Source of the DNA: Epiperipatus broadwayi
Lineage: Eukaryota; Onychophora; Udeonychophora; Euonychophora; Peripatidae
Assembly (NCBI GenBank): GCA_028023455.1
Contig: JAQFVV010000071.1
Span: 5,164,650 to 5,228,649 of the forward strand
DNA: 64,000 nt
Reading direction: 5' to 3'
The notes under the pieces are model-generated. The model saw nothing but the letters and a program-made list of their open reading frames with translations, searched no databases and was not told the DNA's origin. How positions within the stretch are numbered: position 1 is the first letter of the stretch; each line of letters begins with the position of its first letter. The translations under genes and the position numbers were made by a program. Positions 46,237-56,255 of the stretch are shown piece after piece.

Positions 46237-46552
46237 ATATATTATTTATAATACTTCACTCATATACACTTTAATGCAATTAATTTTCTTAAAAACTTCT
46301 TTATTTTCTTACAGTTTCGACTGTCCAGCAGTCTTCTTCAGAGCTCCATCTTCCTTACAGTTGTTTTAACTTTAATTAAAATGATGTAAGGAAGATGGAG
46401 CTCTGAAGAAGACTGCTGGACAGTCGAAACTGTAAGAAAATAAAGAAGTTTTTAAGAAAATTAATTGCATTAAAGTGTATATGAGTGAAGTATTATAAAT
46501 AATATATATGATTATATGAAGATATGCAAAAAAGTGAAGGAGAAAAATAAGA
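46237..46552. mobile_element. Family C foldback element with two hammerhead-like cores and 15-bp flanks
   Basis: Arms of about 120 bp (46,237-46,358 and 46,386-46,512) are near-perfect inverses, so each carries the same CUGAAGA...GAAAC motif, minus at 46,311-46,340 and plus at 46,403-46,434. The 15-mer GTCATATAATGTTAT occurs at 46,222-46,236 and 46,553-46,567, a probable target duplication. A spacer of about 27 bp lies between the arms. Confidence 0.75.
46403..46434 (+). ncRNA. Hammerhead-like core, family C
   Basis: CTGAAGA, A, stem GACTG/CAGTC around CTGGA, GAAAC, then TGTAAG. Compared with 271-302, stem II differs by C-G for U-A at its third pair. Stem III (AC/GU) is tiny and stem I weak, so it may be a vestigial ribozyme. 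Confidence 0.45.
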
Positions 46553-46567
46553 GTCATATAATGTTAT

Positions 46568-46915
46568 TAAAACAGGCAAAACTCAGTATATATATTGCCA
46601 CTCACAGCAAGCTAGAGTAATCAATGGTTGCCAGAAGGTTTGTGCATAAATCCCCATCTAGTGCCTACTCATCCAATATCCCCAGACTAGTTTCTGGCTT
46701 GTGGCCTTTGTCAGTGAGGAGCCTTGGATCTGAGAGCACTGCATCTAGATCTTACAATCTAATGCAACCCTCCAGCATCTATCTTCTATCTCTACTTAAC
46801 TACAAAACCATGAGTCTTAAATTGGAAACACCTTAATAATTTCAATCCAAACTCATTAGCTTATATAGTCATATAGGTCTGAACTCAGTTCAGTACCTAT
46901 ACAATGCTTAACATA
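46568..46915 (-). mobile_element. Family A, copy A6 (single unit, 3' truncated)
   Basis: It starts TAAAACAGGCAAAACTCAGT immediately after the family C target duplication and runs to CTCAGTTCAGTACC. The hammerhead (about 46,679-46,718, minus) has CUGACAA in place of CUGAUGA. Reading frames such as the one at 46,624-46,836 translate this repeat and are not genes. Confidence 0.75.
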
Positions 46916-47109
46916 TACAAAATTTGATAAAAAAATATTTTGACAGAAGTATTTTGAAAATCAGTTACAAGATTTCACCCAAACAAACAAATAAATAAAC
47001 AGAATTTCTAAGTTAATAAAAGCATTTAAAAATGACAGATTAGTTTGAAAACAAACTTTATAGTATAAAGCTAATATCTAAACTGCTTGTATAATTTGCA
47101 GCTAGGGCC

Positions 47110-47710
47110 ATTCAAAATAATAATTATATCAGAAAAAATCCATATACAACTGGACAAATTATGCAAGTTTCACCATTAAATTTTATTGTTATGAAAATAC
47201 ATTCAGGTGTAATAGTTCTTTCTGACGGTGTAAATAATTTTATTATTAATTCATATGATGTATTTATAATCTTCCATAATACATAGTTTATGCTCATGAC
47301 ATTACCTCCTATAATCCATAGTAAAATACAGTGTATGAAAAGGAACTTGGTCATATATGTACAACTTGTGAAGCTCATAGTGGATTTTTTGATAAGATAC
47401 TAAAGTGGTCAGATGTATGTTGAATTCTGGAACAAAGATTCACTAGAGTTTTTTGCATTTTCTGCAATCATTTTTTAATGTCCATAGGCTGTTTTAGCAA
47501 GGACTGTTTTTTGAGTGCAGGTGATTCTAGTGAATATTATCTTTTCATAAATAAGTCATCATCTTTGCAACTATTGACCTGAACGTTTTAAATACTTGTT
47601 GTGTTGAAGCCCTGTATTCCATCTCATCAGGCTCTGACAGTCTCAGAAGATGCCAATTTTTTGTCAGATACTTTTCATTAACTTTTTGGGCTTCTTTCTA
47701 TAAAACAAAA
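47110..47710 (-). pseudogene. Unidentified coding relic
   Basis: The minus strand from 47,700 gives KVNEKYLTKNWHLLRLSEPD then EMEYRASTQQVFKTFRSIVA, and after several breaks an 84-codon frame ending 47,124 with LFTPSERTITPECIFITI. Codon texture is protein-like and not chance AT sequence, but I recognise no family. It may be a transposase or a dead gene copy. It lies on the opposite strand to the exon at 47,889. Confidence 0.3.
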
Positions 47711-47888
47711 ATTCATAATTATAACACTATAGATGTCCCATTATTTTGTCTGACTACTGTGTGCTTACAAAAATATACACGCACACACAAACGTATACAG
47801 ACACGTAAATGTATCGTTAGTTTTGATATATTTAAAGTTGTTTTTTTAATTTAGTTTAATAAAATATTTTAACTGTTTTTTTTTTCAG

Positions 47889-47980
47889 CGTTCAACCTAC
47901 ATCTTCTCCCGGAGAAGCATCTTTTCCTAGTGCAAATAACAAACGATGGATGCTAGTTATTCCCCAAGCACAACACTTTG
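47889..47980 (+). CDS. Candidate internal coding exon of an unidentified host gene
   Basis: A 92-bp patch, much richer in G+C than its flanks, is bounded by a textbook acceptor (a long T-run then CAG at 47,886-47,888) and donor (TTTG|GTAAGTG at 47,981). Only one of three frames is open. It starts after one base and gives VQPTSSPGEASFPSANNKRW then MLVIPQAQHF, with one base left over (phase 2 in, phase 1 out). This is the strongest host-gene signal in the window, so much of the surrounding DNA may be intron. I do not recognise the protein. A Ser/Pro-rich linker followed by a conserved-looking RWMLVIPQ stretch is visible. Confidence 0.6.
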
Positions 47981-48833
47981 GTAAGTGCGATTGCTTTAAT
48001 ATTCATTCAATTGAAATGTAATCTGGGGAGGGGGGGGGTTGGAAGTATTTCCGAAGTGTTTTGTTATCTAAATTAAAATGTTCCTCATCTTCATCTGAGA
48101 AACTGAGTTGGAACTGATGAGAAATTATTTAGGTTCAGTAGGTGTTAAATCTTGTGAAAAGATACTGAGTTCAAACAATTAGATCAGTTTCTATTCGGAA
48201 AGAAACAGTAAAATTGCATTACTTGAAAATTAAATGACTTTTTAAAAAAAAAAAATTAAATAAGAAGTATATCTTTCTTACTATATATTTGTATGTGTGA
48301 GTGTAAATAAATTATATACCTTGAGTAGTTTGGCCTGTCAGTGAATATTATTAGTAACTATTAGTGGTATAAACGTGCCGAAACATATATATATATATAG
48401 TATATTAAAACTCAACACTACAACTATAAATAACTGAATTAAAAACTAAATTTAAAATGTTTTAACAGTAATATTTTATTAATATTAAAAACTGATATTA
48501 CTTTTTTTATTATATTTATCTTATAGTTTTCCTCATGTTTTCAGTAATTATTCAATCTTTAATCATTTCAATAATCGGTAGAAACACTTCTATAAAACTT
48601 AATTGTGTTTTTAACATCTTATATACATATCAGTAAGCCAAGAAAGATATCAAAGGTTTAGTTAGTTTTCAATTACTGTAACTTTTGTTTATTTGGTAAT
48701 AACTGCTCTACTGGGGGTAACCTCTATTATATAAGTGAATCATATTTCAAATAAAAAGCTTCACTAAATTTATCAAAAAACCATAAATACAGTTAACTTT
48801 ATCATAACAAAATAATTGGCATATTTTTCTACT
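47981..48833. other. Probable intron sequence with a poly-G run
   Basis: Starts with the donor of the candidate exon and contains a G-run near 48,030. No further exon could be found. Confidence 0.4.
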
Positions 48834-49030
48834 CTCACGACTTTCATGCCATCTAATGCAAGCTTTAGTAATCAATAGATGTCAGATGGATCTATTCAGA
48901 TATTCTCAAACCCGCTCCTGGCTTATGGATTGGAGATATTTGATAAGGACAACAGCATGAATCATGATTTATTAAGCATTATCATCTGGCATATATTGAT
49001 TACCTAGAGCTTACACTAGATGGCGTAAAA
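48834..49030. mobile_element. Foldback element with family-A-like ends
   Basis: GCCATCTAATGCAAGCTTTA then GTAATCAATAGATGTCAG pairs with CTGGCATATATTGATTAC then CTAGAGCTTACACTAGATGG. The words TAATCAATAGATG and CTGGCTTATGGA echo family A (TAATCAATGGATG; CTGGCTTGTGG), so it may be a distant relative. The ribozyme core is not recognisable. Confidence 0.55.
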
Positions 49031-49654
49031 GTAGTAAAATAAAAGAATAAGTTGATGAATGTAGTTTATAAGCAAAGGTCATGTGAAGACTTGTTGATCA
49101 TGTGATTACAAAACAATTATTAATGCAATAAGCCAAACGAAATTAACCTGATTATAGCAAAATAAAAGAAAAAACGTAAATAAGCAAATAAAAGTCTAAA
49201 TTGGCTTCCAAAACTTTATTGAATCATAAACATATTTGGGGAAAATGCATTTGTAACCTTTTATATAATTTAATTAAAAACAGCCGAATTCAATTTAATA
49301 AATTGAAGTTAATTTAATCAGATCACACAAAGCAGACATTTTTACATATTTTATTTTGGTAGTCAAAAAATATTTGATAAAATAAAAAATACTTTGATGC
49401 AAAAAAAAAAGTTAAATATAAAAATTTGCATATAATTTTATTTGAATTATTAAAATGTTTTATGTTACGATATTAATAATAAGAGGTCTGAAGTAAACTT
49501 TTTCCTGGTATTAAATTAAGTTAAGCATTTTATTGTATATAAAAAAATATATATATGTGTAAAAGAAAATATAAAATATTTTTAGCCCTATGATGAATCC
49601 ATGAATATTGCAAATTGTTCCACTATGTTTGACCAGAAAAGATACAACATACTC
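49031..49654. other. AT-rich stretch, nothing recognised
   Basis: No supportable feature. Confidence 0.45.
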
Positions 49655-50010
49655 AAAAGAAATAATGAAGAATAATTGGTAGTAACAAGAAGAGATCGAA
49701 ATCGCAATGTATGGGTAAGAGAACAAACAGGTGTTACTGACCTCATTGAAAAAATTAAAAGATTGAAGTGGAGTTGGGCTGTACATATTGCTAGAAAAGA
49801 TGATAATAGATGGATAATTGAAATCTTAAACTGGATTCCAAGAGATTGTAAAAGACCCAGAAAGAGACAACATGTGAGATGGATGGATGAAATAAGAAAG
49901 TGTGCGTGAGTGATGTGGAGAAGAGAAGCTAAAGATCAGAGAAGATGGATTAAATATGGAGAGACCTTTATCCTGCAGTGGATTGATAATAGTTGTTGAT
50001 GATGATGTTG
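49655..50010 (+). pseudogene. RTE-type retrotransposon 3' end, well preserved
   Basis: A 77-codon open frame from 49,676 gives REQTGVTDLIEKIKRLKWSW, AVHIARKDDNRWIIEILNWI and VRWMDEIRKCA. After one break GVMWRREAKDQRRWI-KYGETF and LQWIDNS follow, with a GATGATGTTGATG tail. Same family as the copies at 17.7, 22.7, 53.0, 54.5 and 55.9 kb. It is 5'-truncated to ~350 bp. Confidence 0.85.
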
Positions 50011-50374
50011 ATGAATTCAACTCATACTCTTTCAAATTTTTATTCAGGAATATTATGAACAAAACTTGGTTGTGTATTTTTATAGCTTGAACTTTTACTG
50101 CTGTTAACATTCCACAAAAGTATTCATTCTTGGAAATAATTATAGATTTGTTAAGCCTTTACATATATGAATTGCTGTGTATGTAATCTAAACTTATGTT
50201 AATATTTATAAATAATATATTATTAATTTAAAAAATTATTAAGAAAATATTTTAATTCATAATGAAACCTTATTCTTGGTTTGAAAATCTTTAAAATTTT
50301 TCTATAAATTGTTTTGAAATATGAATTTTTTTTCTACAGTACAGGCTTTTTCATACCTGCACTTATATATGTAA
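50011..50374. other. AT-rich stretch, nothing recognised
   Basis: No supportable feature. Confidence 0.45.
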
Positions 50375-50545
50375 TACATAGGGGGTTTGAACTCAGACTT
50401 TCACACAACCCTCAACCATCCATGCTATCTCATACCACTAAGACACTTGATCACACACACACTTGATCACACACATGTCGAAAAAATAAATAATCACTAA
50501 TACAAGTATTCTCATCAGTTGGTCCAGATTATCATCTCCACAATT
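50375..50545 (-). mobile_element. Family B copy, full layout, hammerhead damaged
   Basis: GGGGGTTTGAACTCAGACTT, CATGCTATCTCATACCACTA, a local duplication of ACACTTGATCACACACA and ATAATCACTAATACAAGTAT, then CTCATCAGTTGGTCC. On the minus strand CCAACUGAUGA is intact, but most of stem II up to GAAA has been deleted. Confidence 0.7.
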
Positions 50546-52679
50546 TGACATCTTAAAAAAATCATTATGGTATGTCTATTTATGATATAATTCATATATT
50601 TTTACATAAATGATTCACAACTCATTAGTCTCTGTTCAAATTTATTTATATATAAAAGTTATAAAAATGGCAGGATGAAAGCATTCTAAGAATGTTCAAA
50701 AGATGAATAGATTCTTCACCAAGATTTCAGTTAAAGGATAATTTAAATGTTTTCCGTTGTTTTATCTTCTAAATAATATTTAGATGACATTATACTAATT
50801 TAACAATCCCATAGATAACCTATGGCTTATAAAATATGTAAAACTGATAACATAAACCTATTTGTGGAACAGCCAAGTTTAAGCACATTACAGTAAAATG
50901 GACTTATTTTTTTGTATATAGGTTTATATCATTAGTGTTAGATATTTCATATTTCATAAATTGTTGTTAGAATTATAGATATTGGTATGCACACTTTTAC
51001 ATATACTTTAATAGGTTTTTTCTTCTTAAAAGTTATATGCATGTGATATATTGTCATTATTTCCATTTGATAGATCTCTACTATGAAATTTCTTTACACT
51101 CCAATCTTTCAAATTGTATTCTTTTCCAAATCAGCTGTTTTGTCATGTATTATTTTTTTAACTTATTACACTGGTCTTTAAAGCTCTTTAATGTACTCTG
51201 CAGCCCTGGTCTGGAATAATGTCTAATATTAATTAAAATAAAGTAGGTTTTAATCTAATTAAATATCAATGAATTTATGCAAACTTTATATATAATTTAT
51301 TCTTAACCTGGGGCAGTTGGTCTGGGATGTTGGAAATTTTATGAAGACAGTATCAGGTTGAGATTATTTCACACTGCATGCTAGCCATTTTTCCTTTTAT
51401 TGTTGTTTTTAACTCATGATTGTTTTTCAATGTGATTTTTAAATGTAAATGCTATATCTATTATTTCATACTTCTCACAAAAAGATATTATTTTATTATA
51501 TAATTACAGTTCCAAATTTAAGTTTTATTATAAGCATTATTTACAAAATATATATATAATAAGTAGAAAGAGATAAAATCACAAAAAATGGAGGAAAGAT
51601 TGTTATATTTAGAATGCAACTGATACAGCTTGAAACTGGAATCAGTTGGATCCCTTTTTTAAAAAATCAAGATCAGTTATTATAGTAAAATTTGTATAAG
51701 AAAGAAAAACATAACCATTAAATTGCAAAAAGAGAAAAACAAAATTGCTTATCTTTAGACTACAACCGGTATGAAATACCTATAACACAAACAGAGGTAT
51801 AAATTCTATGCAAGCAAATTTCATACTAACTATTTTTTTTGTAAAATACAGACAAAGTTACAAATATACTGAGATGAACACTTGTTCAATTTATAAATTT
51901 CCAAAAAGTCAAGATTTATGAAATTTTCATATAGTATGACATTACATATACTCAATGATAGTTGAAAAAGTGTACTTCTACCAAACAGTTATGTTTCAAA
52001 GTATGTACACATGTGGTTTTGATAAAAATGTAATGTAACAATGCTAATAGATCACTTTTAAAATCATATTTGAATCAGTCTAGTAATATATTTTGAGATG
52101 TGTGTAATAGATGGTGCTATATTTTTTAAGCAAAAACTTTCATTTAATTTGAAAAATAAATTCGAGGGACATTTATATTTAATTAAAATAGAAAGAATAC
52201 AAATAAAGGATAGAATCTTAATTTTTCTTTGGGTTGTTTAAATGCAATTTGTTTTTTAAAACAGTTGTTTTAATAAAACAAAAATCTTATAATGGATTTT
52301 GAGCCTGTATCTACAGAACAGACTTTATTCAACTTCTGTACATCTTTGATGTAGATGACAATACAATATTTCAGGATTGGCCAGCCTAGCAGCATTTGCA
52401 GGCTACAAATTTAATTTTAAAGATTGGAAATATGATGATATTGTTTTAGATTCTTTAAATTTGAATAGGAATAGCTTTTCTGTTTTTAATAAATGGTTTT
52501 GAGAAATTGAAGTAATATAGGTAAGACTGCTCAATAAAAACTCAGTTCCAAAATACTCAAATATTAAAAAAAATATTAAAAAAAAACAAACACACTTTTA
52601 TTTCATTTGATGACTAATTTACTCAAAGTCTAAAAAAACTTTGTTTTGAAGCACAATTTTGGCTATTACAGGTAAACTG
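50546..52679. other. 2.1 kb AT-rich stretch, nothing recognised
   Basis: No gene supported. The frame at 51,037-51,219 is hydrophobic chance sequence. Confidence 0.5.
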
Positions 52680-52800
52680 TGGAATATCCATAAATTAATT
52701 TATTTTATTTTATTTAAGGATATGATCAACTAAATACTTTATTATTGATTGAATTAATTAATTTATGGATATCCCACACTTTTATTTAAAGTTACATATA
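52680..52800. repeat. Short inverted repeat (possible MITE)
   Basis: GTAAACTGTGGAATATCCAT then AAATTAATT pairs with AATTAATTTATGGATATCCC then ACAC. A related half (GAATTAATTAATTTATGG, ACACCACATC) occurs at 45,571-45,600. Possibly a mariner-type MITE. Confidence 0.4.
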
Positions 52801-53375
52801 CCTTAACAGTTAGTTACAAATACCTTTGTCAGATTATTAATACAGACGGAAACATAATGGATGAAATTAATCATAGAATTAAACTTGGTTAGAAGTGCTT
52901 TTGGTAGAAATAACTTGATACTAAAAGGAAATATGCCTATGTGTTTTACCAGTTCTTACTTATGGATCTGAGACTTGGACACTTAATAGAAGAGCGATAT
53001 CGAGACTTTAGACCACTCAAAGAAGTATGAAGAGATGGATGTTGGGAGTAACAAGAAGAGATCGAAATGCAATGGGTAAGAGAACAAACAGGTGTTACTG
53101 ACCTCATTGAAAAAAATTAAAAGACTGAAGTGGAGTTGGGCAAGACATATTGCTAGAAGAGGTGATAATAGATGGACTATTGAAATCTTAAACTTGATTC
53201 CAAGAGATTGTAAAAGACCCAGAAAGAAACCACATGTGAGTTGGATGATTGAAATAAGAAAATGAGCAGGGTGATGTGAAGAGAAGCTAAATATCGGAGA
53301 AGATGGTTTGAACTTGTAGAGACCTTTATCCTGCACTGTATTAATAATGGCTGATGACGATGATGATAACAACTG
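52801..53375 (+). pseudogene. RTE-type retrotransposon, RT C-terminal part to 3' end
   Basis: It reads SYKYLCQIINTDGNIMDEIN, HRIKLG then RSAFGRNNL, a degraded TSSYLWI-DLDT segment (VLTYG-ETW motif), RRD-NAMGKRTNRCY, LKWSWARHIARRGDNRWTIE, then LNLIPRDCKRPRKKPHVSW and a (GAT/GAC) tail. Several frameshifts. Longer than most sister copies. Confidence 0.85.
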
Positions 53376-54167
53376 AAATTGTGGTTCAATAAATTTTGGT
53401 ACTTATGTTGTATGTCTCTTGCCATCCATTTTTATTTGAAATAATTCATTTTCAGGGAGTTCCAATACTGGTATAAACAATACGGCTGACTCTATCATTG
53501 TATATTTTCTTTTTGTGTTACTTATTAAAATGATAAAGAAACACAAAAGTTCAAAGGGTTGTAATTAAAAAGCTTTTTAATGTAAATGCAGTAAAGAAAA
53601 TAAAAATAAAACATGATTAAGCAAACTAAAACAAATGTGGTTATTCATGTTAGTGGACAGATATTACTTTTTGTGTGGGTACTATCCCATAATTTTGAAA
53701 ATATTCCATTGCATCTTATTCCGTCAATGGAAGATTCCAAATTTTAATCATACTTCCAAAAATGATAAAGCAAAAAAGAAATGTTAAAAAAATAATGATA
53801 ATTTTACCCATGTATTAACTGTTTACCATGTTTTAACATTTGAATGTTATGTTGCGAATGGAATTTATTAAAAAATATAATTCAAATTTTTAAAAATTAA
53901 TATTCAATTTAAAATATATAGGCATTTTATTTTAATTTACCCATTATTAGTGTCAACGTATTTGTTTCATTTTTTTCCTGCAACATTTTCTTGAACATGG
54001 TCGAAGTATTTGTTTATATTTTTTTTTTCTCAAAATTCTTTTGTTGAACATGTGTAGCTTGTTAACTTTAAAAAAATATTAACAAATATATTTGAAATAG
54101 AATGTTAATTTTTAAAAAATAAATACATTTTTTAGAAAATTCCATTCACAACATAATGTTCAAGTCA
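53376..54167. other. AT-rich stretch, nothing recognised
   Basis: No supportable feature. Confidence 0.5.
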
Positions 54168-54265
54168 AGCGTTGGTGGCTTAGTGGTCAGCACAGCTGCC
54201 TTACAAGCAGTTGTCCCGGATTCGTGGGTTCGCTTCCTAGCTGATGCTTTGACACATGGAAAAAA
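54168..54265 (+). repeat. tRNA-derived SINE, near full length, both promoter boxes visible
   Basis: GCGTTGGTGGCTTAGTGGTC (A-box TRGC-NNAGNGG type), AGCTGCCTTACAAGCAGTTG (anticodon arm with loop CTTACAA), GTGGGTTCGCTTCC (B-box), TAGCTGATGCTTTGACACAT and an A-run. This copy best displays the tRNA-Gly-like layout of the family plus the 10-nt insertion CGGATTCGTG before the T arm. Confidence 0.8.
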
Positions 54266-55136
54266 ACATAATGTTTAAACGTTAACACATGTTGAACACA
54301 AAACATGAAAACCTTATGGTTAGCCACCATCAACATATAATAAATAAAAATAGAATTAAAATCAAAGACATTAAATTAAAAAAAACATATATTTTTTTCG
54401 GGAACAATAGCAAACCTTTGATGTCTCAACTACCCTCCAAAATAGTAGGAAATTTTTTTGTCTAAAATTAAAGTAGCAGCTATTCTTTATCATCATTATT
54501 TTCAATCATTAGACTTTAATCCACTCTCTTTGATCCATAGCATCTCTTCTTCATTTCTTTATTTCATTCATTCATCTTACATGTGGTCCCTTTCTATGTC
54601 TTTTATGATCTCTTGCGATTCAATTTAAGATTTCAACTACTCATTACATGTCCAACTCTGCTCAAAGTGCTCAGACTGCTAATTTAGGAATATTAATTAT
54701 TAATTATATAACTTCATTACATGTGCATAAAGCTCAATTATAGAGTTAATTCTTTTAATGAGATTAATGATATCTGTTTGTTCTCCCATCCCTTTTTATT
54801 CCTAAAATATATCTCTCCATAATTTATTGAGCGATCTGCAATCTTTTAATTGCTTTTTAACTAAGCATCCAAATCTCAGATCTATTAGTAAGAATCGATA
54901 AAACACATCTATTAAAAACCCTTCATTACAAATACATAAGCATATTGCCTTTTAATATTATTTCCACCAAAACTACTCCTCTCATATTTAATTCTATGAT
55001 AATTTTTTTCTAATGTGTTTCCATTTGTGTTAATAATCTGACTAAGATATTTGTAGCTGTTAATTTTTTTTAAAAAAAAAAACTACTTCTAATTTAGGAT
55101 GATTAATCTTTTTCGTTTTTTAGGAAAATCCATTAA

Positions 55137-55261
55137 TATATAGGGTATATGAGCACAGACTTTCACATGACCCACTATTCTCCACTATCTCATAACACTG
55201 ATGCACTTGTACACATATATGTCAAAAAGATAAATAATCACCAATATACGTATTTCATGTT
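55137..55261 (-). mobile_element. Family B copy nested in the RTE relic, with TSD
   Basis: It runs from TATATAGGGTATATGAGCAC, ACAGACTTTC to ATAATCACCAATATACGTAT then TTCATGTT. It is flanked by AATCCATTAA at about 55,127-55,136 and 55,262-55,271. It is truncated just inside hammerhead stem II, so only the stem III and stem I 3' strand remain. Confidence 0.65.
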
Positions 55262-55317
55262 AATCCATTAAATTTTTTTTTTTTAGTTTTTATCTTTCTT
55301 TAGTCTATTTTTTTGTC

Positions 55318-55430
55318 CATATGTCATAGCATCGGCCGGGAGGTGAACCCGCAACAACCTCTTGCAACATCTTCTGAAAGCTGCTGCGCTGACCTCTCGT
55401 CTAACAACGCTTGACTATTTTCATTGATAA
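55318..55430 (-). repeat. tRNA-derived SINE nested in the RTE relic
   Basis: The minus strand holds ACGAGAGGTCAGCGCAGCAG, GCGGGTTCACCTCCCGGCC, GATGCTATGACATATG and an A-rich end. Its anticodon-arm region carries a 22-bp stretch (55,359-55,380) identical to the adjacent RTE sequence at 55,431-55,452. Confidence 0.75.
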
Positions 55431-55712
55431 CTCTTGCAACATCTTCTGAAAGTTTGAAACATTATTTATAAATTCAACCACTTCATCTGCAAAATCTAGA
55501 TAACTTAAATAATTCTTCGTTTACCTTTACTTCCTTGGATTTCCATTTTAATCCACAAAATATTTTTTGTAAAACTATTATTTACATCATCTATTATATT
55601 AATTAAAATTTTTTATTTGTTTTTAGAATATCATTATCATTCTAAATGAAATAATATTGTATTTTATTTTCGTTATTCTAAAGCATATTTATAAATTCTA
55701 ACAAAGAATTGT

Positions 55713-55775
55713 GCAGATAGAATTTTATTTTGAAATGTTTTGACTGCATATACAGCCATCATCAGTCGTTATGGA
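55713..55775 (-). ncRNA. Degenerate hammerhead-like motif (E)
   Basis: The minus strand reads ACGACTGATGA, T, then GGCTG-TATAT-GCAGTC (imperfect stem), AAAACATTTC. It fits CUGAUGA-stem II-GAAAC with G12 mutated to A. It is the kind of motif seen at the 3' ends of Penelope-like elements. Confidence 0.4.
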
Positions 55776-55904
55776 ATATTATTTAATTGCATAGTATTAA
55801 TATTAATAATATGACAAAGTATGCATATGATTAATAAATATAAAGCATATATTCAAACAAAATGTTTCAAGTTCTTTATTTATGATTAAAATAATATTTT
55901 TCAA

Positions 55905-56255
55905 AGAAGTATGGAGAGATGTATGTTGGGAGTAACAAGAAGAGTACGAAAACGCAATTTGTGGGTAAGAGAACAAACAGGTGTTACTGACCTCACTGAA
56001 AAAATTAAAAGATTGAAGTGTAGTTGAGCTGGACATATTGCTAGAAGAGATGATAATAGATGTACAATTGAAATCTTAAACTGGATTCCAAGAGATTGTA
56101 AAAGACCCAGAAAGAGACCACATGTGAGATGGATTGATGAAATAAGAAAGGGTGCAGAGGTGATGTGGAGAAGAAAAGCTAAAGATCGGAAAAGATGGAT
56201 TAAACTTGGAGAGACCTTCATCCTGTAGTGGATTGATAATGGTTGATGATAATGA
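55905..56255 (+). pseudogene. RTE-type retrotransposon 3' end
   Basis: It starts at KKYGEMYVGSNKKSTKTQF, then REQTGVTDLTEKIKRLKCS, AGHIARRDDNRCTIEILNWI, KRPRKRPHVRWIDEIRKGAE, then VMWRRKAKDRKRWIKLGETF, and a TGATGATAATGATGATG tail. A few substitutions and one stop. Oriented opposite to the larger RTE copy on its left. Confidence 0.85.

Larger units (their letters stand above)
54485..55610 (-). pseudogene. RTE-type retrotransposon, RT palm to 3' end, with two nested insertions
   Basis: On the minus strand from 55,600: FCGLKWKSKEVKVNEELF, then a decayed YL-RFADD region, then LSEDVARVINENS. A SINE interrupts it (55,318-55,430). A family B copy lies further on (55,137-55,261). Then YKYLSQIINTNGNTLEKNYH, FGGNNIKRQYAY, a degraded tail with RVGHVM and KKRCYGSKRVD-SL. 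Heavily mutated and the oldest-looking RTE copy. Its right edge is close to element E. Confidence 0.75.

Noticed and set aside
46624-46836. Recurring frame with SSNIPRLVSGLW-type sequence (also 22,107, 61,570 and 62,588)
   Set aside because: It is a translation of the family A repeat across its hammerhead region. Frames are not conserved between copies.
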